NCBI RefSeq assembly: GCF_026168105.1
Contig: NZ_LBMW01000016.1
Coordinates: 1-64,000 of the forward strand
Direction of reading: 5' to 3'
DNA length: 64,000 nt
Source of the DNA: Streptomyces hygroscopicus
Lineage (GTDB): Bacteria > Actinomycetota > Actinomycetes > Streptomycetales > Streptomycetaceae
Under the pieces are notes generated by a model that worked only from the letters and a program-made list of their open reading frames with translations, did no database searches and was not told the DNA's origin. Shown here in pieces: positions 57,684-64,000 of the stretch (the stretch's first letter is position 1; each line of letters begins with the position of its first letter). A program made the position numbers and the translations under genes.

Positions 57684-58042
57684 GACCTGGGCGCGTCGCG
57701 ATGATCCTACCTGTGAAGAAGTTGTGCTCGACCACCCCATGTTCGGGGAACGCGGAATCGAGGGCGGTGCCGAAGGCGGCCAGGTCGAGGTTCCAGCCGT
57801 CGGGGTTCTTGGCGGGGGAGGGCCGTGACACCGTCGTCCTCACCGACAACACCGCCGACGAAGCGGCCGTCTTCATCGCCTGGCTCCGCGACGCCTTCCT
57901 TCCCTCCCCGGACCTGATCCGCTTCAGCTCAGAGCCCGCCGTAGAAGCGGGCATCGAAACGGACTGGCGCATGCCCGCAGGCGGAGACACGGCACGCATC
58001 GCCGGGGAACTGAAGCATCACATCGAGGTCATCGAACGCTGA
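57684..58042. pseudogene. Rearranged gene: two coding fragments back to back
   Basis: On the minus strand, 57810 down to about 57684 reads NPDGWNLDLAAFGTALDSAF, PEHGVVEHNFFTGRIIATRP, with no flanking start. On the plus strand, about 57811 to 58042 reads GRDTVVLTDNTADEAAVFIA, WLRDAFLPSPDLIRFSSEPA, IETDWRMPAGGDTARIAGEL, KHHIEVIER and a stop. Both have clean coding composition and meet at 57810/57811, as expected if the 5' part of one ~130-residue gene had been inverted. I do not recognise the protein. Confidence 0.4.
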
Positions 58043-58409
58043 CCGCCGGACCATTCGAGCCGATCCTCGTCGACACAAGGCGGGCGCGCGCAGAACATCG
58101 CCGCCACAGCGGACCTTTGGCGCGGGCCGGGGCGGGGTCCGGCCCGGCCCGTGTGGGCCGGCCATCGAGCGTCATGCGGTTGCCGACGGCCCAGGAAACG
58201 GCCGACCGCCTCAGTGCGCTCACAGTTTCAGCACGAACCAGAGGTACTTTTCCCCATCGCGTGTGAGGGTGCGAATCTGACCTACCGCGACCTCGATTGT
58301 TTCATCCGCCCTGGCTGGGTTCATACGCTCGCTGCGAGCCGCCGCCAGGCTGATACCCGTCACCTGTGATGCGGACTTGCGCCACATCCAGCCACAGAAC
58401 ACTCACACA
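58043..58409. other. Region of 367 bp, one weak small ORF
   Basis: A minus-strand frame at 58220-58402 ends ADETIEVAVGQIRTLTRDGE, KYLWFVLKL, which has some coding character but no ribosome-binding site I trust. It may be the tail of a lost gene. Otherwise nothing is seen. Confidence 0.35.
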
Positions 58410-59684
58410 TCACACATCACCGATCTTCCGCTCGAGGGGCGCAGGCCCGCCTCGTGGGAGTCTGGCGAAGTGGTATGGAAGCCATGTTTCGAGAAAAGCA
58501 GTGAACGGCACGAGCGCAGGGCACACGCGCATGCTGAAACCGGACAGCTGCACTGTGTTCGGATCCGGACCGTCCACTCGATCGAACAAAGCGATCAATA
58601 TCTCGAAAACGTGACGCCGTCGCGCCGCGACGACGCCCGCGCGCACCGTGTCGGCGTCCAAGTCTTCGGCGTGAGCGCCTTTCCGGAGCAGTTCCCCGGC
58701 TATGGCCGGCACGACGTTGTTGCAGAGAACCGTGATCAGCTTGGGATTAGGGGACAATGAGAGTCGCGACGAACCGTAACCATGACGATTGACGAACGCC
58801 TCCGTGAAGGGCAGCAATGCTCGCGGAGTCCCGAATGCGGTCACGAGCCTGTCGAGCGGCCCGAGGGAGCCGGCGGTGAGCTGGAGTTGCACGGCCAACA
58901 GTGCGGCTTGCAGCCTTGGTGTGCCAACCAGCCTCATGGCCATGAGGCACTCCTGCGCCGTGAAGCAGAACCGGCCCAGCATGTACGACGACGCGAGCTC
59001 CCGCGCCTCCGCTGCCGTGAGGAGCACCGACGGGCCACCGGTACCGGGATTGGGACCGGTACCGGGATCGGGCGACGCGCGGTGCGGGCGACGTCGCGCG
59101 GATGTTCGTGCCTCGACCGAGTCGCGGAACTCGCGCAGCACCTGAGAAGCGGTGAGCGCAGCACCTGATGGATCCTGGTGTGCAGGGACTGATCGCGGCC
59201 AATCCCTTGACAGCAGACTCATGACTCTTCGACAGGACTGCGCGGGAGCTGCGCCGGTTGCGGCGGAAACGCGGTCGATGGTCTGCAACAGGTAATCCGC
59301 CGGCGAGTGCGCCGTGACGGTGCGCCGTGCACGGGCAAGGGCGACTTCGCCGCTTCGTCCGGTGTCGACCGTGAAGTACTCGCGCAGGGTCCGATGGCCG
59401 GGCGCGCCGAAATGGACTGCGATGTCCCGGCTGTGCGTGGCCGCGTCCCAGTATTTGCTCCACAGCCGGTCGGGTTGAGACTCCGCGTGTTCACCGCAAG
59501 CTGTCGACGCGGAGGCGGTCCATTCCAATCCCGCTCCGACAAGAGACCGCACGAACCTGTCGTTCACGTTTATCTCGTGCAACGGAGGGCTGCGAAACCA
59601 CAGCTCCGAAGACATCTTGAGTGTCTGTACTTCCTCGTTGACGGACTGCAGGTAGACGCCGAGGCCGTGGCGGTCCGGCGTCAT
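58410..59684 (-). CDS. Unknown helical protein, last gene of the STAND/dioxygenase operon
   Basis: A 424-residue protein starting at ATG 59684, which overlaps the dioxygenase stop (ATGA), so the two are translationally coupled. It looks entirely alpha-helical with no signal peptide. Recognisable stretches are LHEINVNDRFVRSLVGAGLE, RTVTAHSPADYLLQTIDRVS and AQECLMAMRLVGTPRLQAAL, LAVQLQLTAGSLGPLDRLVT. A Pro/Gly-rich segment (PDPGTGPNPGTGGPS) near residue 215 divides it into two halves. I find no catalytic motif and do not recognise the family. Its tight coupling suggests it acts with the dioxygenase-like protein, for example as a carrier, scaffold or second enzyme. Confidence 0.78.
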   Translation of the reverse strand: MTPDRHGLGVYLQSVNEEVQTLKMSSELWFRSPPLHEINVNDRFVRSLVGAGLEWTASASTACGEHAESQPDRLWSKYWDAATHSRDIAVHFGAPGHRTLREYFTVDTGRSGEVALARARRTVTAHSPADYLLQTIDRVSAATGAAPAQSCRRVMSLLSRDWPRSVPAHQDPSGAALTASQVLREFRDSVEARTSARRRPHRASPDPGTGPNPGTGGPSVLLTAAEARELASSYMLGRFCFTAQECLMAMRLVGTPRLQAALLAVQLQLTAGSLGPLDRLVTAFGTPRALLPFTEAFVNRHGYGSSRLSLSPNPKLITVLCNNVVPAIAGELLRKGAHAEDLDADTVRAGVVAARRRHVFEILIALFDRVDGPDPNTVQLSGFSMRVCPALVPFTAFLETWLPYHFARLPRGGPAPLERKIGDV

Positions 59685-61342
59685 ATCGGCGTGCCTGGAG
59701 TGGAGCTCACCCGCGTCAGGTACTGCTGGAGGAGCCTTTGTGTGAGCCGTCGACCGGCATCGCCGAGGCCGAACCACCTCGAGCCCAGAGCAGAGGCCAG
59801 GAGAGCGAAGGCTGTCGCCGTGATCACCGAGTCCGTGTCGTCGTCCTCCAGCCAGCCCGCGGTGACCCTGAGGTCTTCGACGAACGAGGGCAGCGACCGG
59901 GCAGCCCGCTCGTCCGTCGCCCCCGAGTACGAGCCGCCACCCGCCCGCTCCGGCGACGTCCGGAGCAGCCGGTCGAGCTCCGCCAGACAGGTGAGAAGGT
60001 CCCCGACCGATGCGTCGGAGGTCTCCCCGCGCAGCAAAGCGGCGAAATGCGGCGATCGCGCGCACTCCGTCTCGACCACCTCGCAGATGTCCTCGGGGGA
60101 CATCTCCCGGAGCCGGATGCGCGCTCGCTTGCGGCGCGACTCCCTCATGTCGGAGAAGAAAGGCATGTTCAAAGGGCCCTGCACGTCGTACTGCAGCCGC
60201 TGAACGAGCCACTCGACGGAGGAAGAGGCGCGGGTGGGGCTCTGTGCCATGCGATCAGAACGCAAGTCGTTGAGCGTGACGCCCGCGCACTGCCGTGCAT
60301 ACCACTCGTCGAAAGCATCGCCGGTGAGCAGATGGCGCCGCGGGTCCACGACCAGGTCCTGCTCGGCGGCCATCCGGTCCACGGCTGCGACGATCCTTGG
60401 CATTTCGCCGCGCAGGGCCTCAAGGAACTGCTCCCGTGACCCACCCGCCATGAGGAACCGCTGGAGCGGCGAACGGCAGGAGTCTTGCGCGCCGAGCATC
60501 TCGGCGCTGTCATCGGTGCGGTGGAAGGATGCCATGACCGCGCTCCGGGCAGCTCCGGCGGAGGTCCGGTACCGATGATGGACCAGCCGGCTCGCAGCGA
60601 AGATCGTGTGGCACGGCGCCTCGAGGTCTGTCAGGTGGACCACGAGCGGGCCGGCTTCGTGAAGGAAGCCGGACTGAAGGGCGAGGGCCTGGTCAACACG
60701 TGCCTTGGACGGAAAGACGCAGGCATCCTCGTCGCTCCACACGCTTTCGTCGGCTTCCACGAAGCACTGCCTGAAGAGCCGGTTCGTACGGGGCAGGTAC
60801 GTGAGCCCCTGTCCCGCGGGCCCCTTCGTGGTGCCGAGCGTCCACGTGACGACCATCTTGTATTCGTCGATGAAGGGACTGTTGTCCAAGTGCAGAGTGT
60901 TGTCGCGGGCAACGACATCGACGGGATAGGTGTCCTTGGCTCGTAAGTCGACGATCTTGATCGGGCCGCCTAGAGCATGGGCGATCACCACCACGACAAG
61001 CGGATGTGCGACCGCCGACCACAAACCCGAGCTGCCCAGCAACGGCGTCGACGAGACGATGTCCAGATAGCTGTGAAGCGCGCCGCGGCTACCCCTGTTC
61101 TGCATCTCCGCGTCGTATGTCCGCCGAAACCGTTCGAAGTGGGCCGGTGGTATGAGCCCCGTCAGACTGACGGCTCCCTCGGTAAGAACGGCCCGGCACA
61201 AGGCGCCGAACGCCTCTGCGCCGAGGAGAGCTTCGAGTGCGGCGCGGAACTCCTCATCCTCCGCCCGTCGCGACAGCTGCCGGTACGACTGCGGGCTGGC
61301 CAACCGATCAGCTGTGACGAGGGGTGTGTGACGCAGAGCCAT
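59681..61342 (-). CDS. PhyH-like Fe(II)/2-oxoglutarate dioxygenase family protein
   Basis: A 553-residue protein from ATG 61342. Residues ~50-270 resemble the phytanoyl-CoA dioxygenase fold: LTEGAVSLTGLIPPAHFERF at the start, the HxD iron motif H151-L-D153 (NTLHLDNSPFIDEYKMVVTW), then GQGLTYLPRTNRLF. A candidate distal histidine is H236 or H245, followed by R266 for 2-oxoglutarate. The C-terminal ~280 residues are helical and contain QRLQYDVQGPLNMPFFSDMR and LVVDPRRHLLTGDAFDEWYA; I do not recognise them. It lies 12 bp after the STAND gene and overlaps the next gene. Substrate unknown: a protein, peptide or nucleotide target is possible given the context. Confidence 0.72.
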   Translation of the reverse strand: MALRHTPLVTADRLASPQSYRQLSRRAEDEEFRAALEALLGAEAFGALCRAVLTEGAVSLTGLIPPAHFERFRRTYDAEMQNRGSRGALHSYLDIVSSTPLLGSSGLWSAVAHPLVVVVIAHALGGPIKIVDLRAKDTYPVDVVARDNTLHLDNSPFIDEYKMVVTWTLGTTKGPAGQGLTYLPRTNRLFRQCFVEADESVWSDEDACVFPSKARVDQALALQSGFLHEAGPLVVHLTDLEAPCHTIFAASRLVHHRYRTSAGAARSAVMASFHRTDDSAEMLGAQDSCRSPLQRFLMAGGSREQFLEALRGEMPRIVAAVDRMAAEQDLVVDPRRHLLTGDAFDEWYARQCAGVTLNDLRSDRMAQSPTRASSSVEWLVQRLQYDVQGPLNMPFFSDMRESRRKRARIRLREMSPEDICEVVETECARSPHFAALLRGETSDASVGDLLTCLAELDRLLRTSPERAGGGSYSGATDERAARSLPSFVEDLRVTAGWLEDDDTDSVITATAFALLASALGSRWFGLGDAGRRLTQRLLQQYLTRVSSTPGTPI

Positions 61343-61354
61343 GTCGTCACCGCT

Positions 61355-63433
61355 TCATCTTGACTCGTCCGCGCCGATGAAACGGTCGAGGTCGGTGAGA
61401 GCCCGGTGGACGTCCTTGATGGCACTGGTGTTGCCGGCTTGCGTATAGGCATCCTCGAGTTGGTGCAGAATCGCCCGAACGGAGCGTGAGTTGCCCAGTG
61501 CATCCTCGGCTCTCCACGCGCGCTCCAGCCAGGTGCAGCCCTTCTCGAGGTCGCCGGACCTCACTCCCACCGTGCCCAGAATCCGCAGAGCGAGCGCTCG
61601 GCCGTAGGCGTTCGCCTGGTCCTCGCACATCGACAGGCTTCGCAGGCCCAAGTCCTCCGCCCAGGAGTACCGCCCCAGCTCGACAAGGGCACGCGCCGCG
61701 TCGTACAGCCCCCGCGCCTCGCGAACGGCGTTGTTACGGCGACGGGACTCCCTGGCAGCGCGCAGACCCCACCGAAGAGCCTGACGGTAGTCACCCGACC
61801 GAAGGGACAGCTCGGCCATCGCATGGTGTGTCGAGGCAGCCCGGCGTGTGTCTCCCCGAGCCGTCTCGATCTCGAGAGCCGACATCAGCTGCTCCTTCGC
61901 AGACGCGAGCTCACCTGCGTCTGCCAGGGCCCTCCCGAGCCCGCGCCGGCAGTGAGCCTCCATCGGGCTGTCGCCGGCGATGGCCGCGCTGAGGGCACGT
62001 TCCTGGACCGCGAGGGTCTTGGAGACGTCCTGTCGCCAGTACAGATACGTGTTGACGCACCAGGCGAAGCGGGTCACGAACTCGTAGTCGTGCGCATCCG
62101 AGGCTTCGTCCATCAAGCGCAGTACGGACGGTGTGATGGCGCTGAACCAGGCCAGGGCCTCCGGAACGGTGAACCTGACCTCGTTCGCGATCCGTTCGGG
62201 AGTCTCGCCCAGGCCGATCGGGTGTCGATTGGGGTCGATCGCGCGATCGGCGGCGAACGTGAGGGCGAGGTAGGTGGTGCGGATCCGGTGAGCGATGTCC
62301 GACTGCTGGGAAGCACTGAGCACCTGGGAGCGCGTCTCGGACAGATAGGATCGAATGATGTCGTGCATCCGATAGTGCCCCAGGCGGATCTCATCGATCA
62401 GAGAGACAAGGCTCAGCGTGCGAAGGGTCCGGTCACATGTGCGCTCGTCCTGGTCCAGGATGAGGCGGAGTACGGTGCTGGAGAGCTCGGTGGTGGGCAG
62501 CATCGCGGCTGCGTAGAGAACGTACTTCGTCTCGGCGTCCAGGTCCTCTACGGACCACGAGATGACTCTGCCGACCTCGATGCCCAGCTCGGCGTCGTCG
62601 AGAAACCGTAGCGGGGTGGCCCCGGCCTGGATGCCCGTGAGTGCGTCCTGCAGATCCCAGGTGGGATGGACCGCGAGCTTGGCCGCCACGATGGCCAGAG
62701 CCAACGGGTGTCCTTCCAGCAACTCGACGATCCGGGCCGCACTGGGATTGTCCCTGCCGACACGGACGAAGCCCACACGCTCCGCCAGCAGTTCGATACC
62801 CTCCTCGCTGCTCAGCAGCGGCAGCTTCAGCACCTGTGCCTGGTGACGAACAATCATTTCGGGGATGGCTCGGCGGCTGGTCACGATCAAGCTGGACCCC
62901 ATGCCGGGGACGAGTTCTTTGACGTCGTCGTACGACGACACGTTGTCGACCATGACGATGCACTTCTTGCCCGCTGTCGCCGCACGGAACGCGTTGCCCC
63001 AACTGCTGTCGTCCGACAGATCAGCATGGCTGACCCCGAGGGCGGCGAGAAATGTGCGCAGAGCGTCACGAGGCTCTATGCGCGGCGCGTTCGCGTATGC
63101 CTGCATGTCGACGAAGAGCTGCCCGTGCGGGTAGTTTTCCAGCCGGGAACTGGCCCATGCGAGCGCGAGGGTGGTCTTCCCCGAGCCGGCAAGACCCCAC
63201 AGCAGGCAACAGCGGGATCCCAAGGAGTCCATGGCGTCGTCCATTGCCTTGAGAAGGTGGGATCGGCCGATGACCCGGCCGATCCCACCGGGCAGCATAT
63301 GGGGAGGTTCCGCGTGGCGCGCCGACGTTGACGGCTGGACGTATATCGGCCCCGATGATCCGACTTGCAGGAGCTGATTTGCCGACAGGCGCTCCGCGAT
63401 ATTGTGCGGACCGCCTTCCTGCTCGAGATTCAC
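61355..63433 (-). CDS. STAND (NB-ARC) NTPase with C-terminal TPR repeats
   Basis: A 692-residue signal-transduction ATPase. GTG 63433 is chosen because GGAGGGG lies 7 nt upstream; GTG 63475 is an alternative. Residues ~20-35 (LLQVGSSGPIYVQ) form a short leader motif. The NB-ARC core has Walker A GLAGSGKTTLALAW (80-93), Walker B KKCIVMVDNV (156-165), sensor GSSLIVTSRRA and the GHPLALAIVAAKL helix, then a winged-helix arm (YRMHDIIRSYLSETRSQ). From about residue 430 are TPR-like helical pairs (AHCRRGLGRALADAGELASA, THHAMAELSLRSGDYRQALR, ARGLYDAARALVELGRYSWA). Such proteins oligomerise on sensing a ligand through the TPRs and switch on an effector. The effector could be the co-transcribed dioxygenase. 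Confidence 0.88.
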   Translation of the reverse strand: MNLEQEGGPHNIAERLSANQLLQVGSSGPIYVQPSTSARHAEPPHMLPGGIGRVIGRSHLLKAMDDAMDSLGSRCCLLWGLAGSGKTTLALAWASSRLENYPHGQLFVDMQAYANAPRIEPRDALRTFLAALGVSHADLSDDSSWGNAFRAATAGKKCIVMVDNVSSYDDVKELVPGMGSSLIVTSRRAIPEMIVRHQAQVLKLPLLSSEEGIELLAERVGFVRVGRDNPSAARIVELLEGHPLALAIVAAKLAVHPTWDLQDALTGIQAGATPLRFLDDAELGIEVGRVISWSVEDLDAETKYVLYAAAMLPTTELSSTVLRLILDQDERTCDRTLRTLSLVSLIDEIRLGHYRMHDIIRSYLSETRSQVLSASQQSDIAHRIRTTYLALTFAADRAIDPNRHPIGLGETPERIANEVRFTVPEALAWFSAITPSVLRLMDEASDAHDYEFVTRFAWCVNTYLYWRQDVSKTLAVQERALSAAIAGDSPMEAHCRRGLGRALADAGELASAKEQLMSALEIETARGDTRRAASTHHAMAELSLRSGDYRQALRWGLRAARESRRRNNAVREARGLYDAARALVELGRYSWAEDLGLRSLSMCEDQANAYGRALALRILGTVGVRSGDLEKGCTWLERAWRAEDALGNSRSVRAILHQLEDAYTQAGNTSAIKDVHRALTDLDRFIGADESR

Positions 63434-63499
63434 GGGCCGCCCCTCCGGATCTTCCCAACATGTCGCAGAGTGCACTTGGTTGCACCCGATGCCTTCGGG

Positions 63500-63826
63500 T
63501 TACATCGTGACGTCACCGACGTTCTGGGCTTGAATCAGCTTCTGCACGTTGCTCGATGTCACCGAGTTGATTGCACCGACAGATGTCGACAGGCTCTGCA
63601 ACCGGCTCCGGAAATCGGGGTCCTGATCCGCGTATCCGGCGAGGAGTGTCCGTAGCTCCCGAGCGTCGTCCTCGGAGTGGGTTCCCGCCTCCACTCGCGA
63701 GAGTAGCTCAAGGTCTTGCGACGGTTGCTGCCTTCGGGAGATCTTCCGGCGGATGAGGTCGACGAGCGCGGCACCGGATCCCTCAGCGATCTTGGCGAGG
63801 GCAGCTGAGACGATGGCCTCTATCAC
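63500..63826 (-). CDS. Small leader protein of the STAND operon
   Basis: A 108-residue protein. The GTG at 63826 (VIEAIVSAALAKIAEGSGAA) has GGGAG 8 nt upstream; GTG 63835 adds three residues. An amphipathic N-terminal helix is followed by LVDLIRRKISRRQQPSQDLE and a helical middle. The C-terminus reads INSVTSSNVQKLIQAQNVGD VTM, a beta-like N-x-V-Q-A-x-x-V-G-D-V pattern of the kind seen in small partner or effector-associated domains of bacterial STAND systems. The STAND gene starts 66 bp downstream and its own N-terminus has a similar strand motif (LLQVGSSGPIYVQ), so the two may bind each other. Function inferred only from context. Confidence 0.72.
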   Translation of the reverse strand: MIEAIVSAALAKIAEGSGAALVDLIRRKISRRQQPSQDLELLSRVEAGTHSEDDARELRTLLAGYADQDPDFRSRLQSLSTSVGAINSVTSSNVQKLIQAQNVGDVTM

Positions 63827-63879
63827 GCACCACACTCCCTTCTGGGAGTGAGAAGACCAAACATTCCTGGCGCCTGTCA

Positions 63880-63896
63880 ACACGCCCGGGGCGTGT
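63880..63896. promoter_or_regulatory. Palindrome upstream of the STAND operon
   Basis: ACACGCCC (63880-63887) and GGGCGTGT (63889-63896) are exact inverse complements around one G, and GTC/GAC extend the symmetry after one mismatch. It lies 53 bp upstream of the first gene and may be an operator. Confidence 0.5.
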
Positions 63897-64000
63897 CGAC
63901 CGTGCAGCCGCGACAAACGCCGAATTGGATCTAGGGTTCGTTTTTCAACGACCGACAAGCGGTGGATCAAGCTGAAGTGATACGCAGCCGTGAAACAGGT

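Noticed and set aside
58220..58402. Possible 60-residue minus-strand gene
   Set aside because: No credible ribosome-binding site or family; kept only as a note on the intergenic region.

Overview
The window is actinobacterial and almost certainly from a Streptomyces chromosome. Third-position GC is extreme, GTG starts are frequent, Shine-Dalgarno sequences are GGAGG-like, and genes are often coupled through ATGA or GTGA overlaps. The families are typical of the genus: F420-dependent LLM oxidoreductase, KstR-like TetR, CYP125-like P450, DesK/DesR-type two-component system, RNase H/CobC-type phosphatase fusion and a class A RNase P RNA.

Layout. Positions 1-8.1 kb hold an N-terminal zinc-ribbon protein with tandem DETV repeats (cut by the window edge), a DHA2 exporter with an extra C-terminal domain, a GNAT/WYL/SnoaL group, two related small proteins, a DUF1992 protein, an FHA protein and an O-methyltransferase. 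Positions 8.2-16.6 kb hold a decayed MFS gene, a GT87-PAP2 fusion, a large membrane protein, a divergent P450/thiolase pair, a frameshifted HATPase gene and a DUF1275 protein. Positions 16.7-23.4 kb hold a secreted lytic transglycosylase and a five-gene ECF transporter operon. That operon carries two secreted, membrane-anchored proteins resembling the two halves of transcobalamin, and sits behind a candidate cobalamin riboswitch. Positions 23.5-31.7 kb hold a SnoaL gene with an in-frame amber codon, an MBL hydrolase divergent from aldehyde dehydrogenase plus ferredoxin, a KstR-like regulator and a glycosyltransferase/methyltransferase/alpha-toroid operon. Positions 31.9-42.7 kb hold cell-envelope and transport genes and an ABC exporter with its two-component system. 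Positions 42.9-46.0 kb hold a MaoC hydratase, an alcohol dehydrogenase and an SDR in one operon. Positions 46.2-55.8 kb are mostly core genes ending in rnpB. From 55.8 kb to the end the content is accessory: YcxB and DUF4328 proteins, a rearranged gene, and a four-gene operon with a small leader protein, a STAND NTPase with a TPR tail, a PhyH-like dioxygenase and an unknown protein.

Three systems stand out. First, inverted repeats fitting or nearly fitting TnnAACnnGTTnnA (the KstR-type motif) lie in front of the P450/FadA5-like pair, the MBL/ALDH pair, the KstR-like gene itself and the MaoC operon. This suggests a dispersed steroid or isoprenoid side-chain catabolic regulon under a local TetR protein. 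Second, the riboswitch-ECF operon looks like a B12 uptake system with surface-held toroid binding proteins. Third, the STAND/dioxygenase operon is not one I recognise and may be a conflict or signalling system. The window also shows decay and repeat activity: five broken genes, a 6 x 25-bp minisatellite, an 8-bp-period repeat, and a dispersed element of about 38 bp found three times, twice in frame inside genes.
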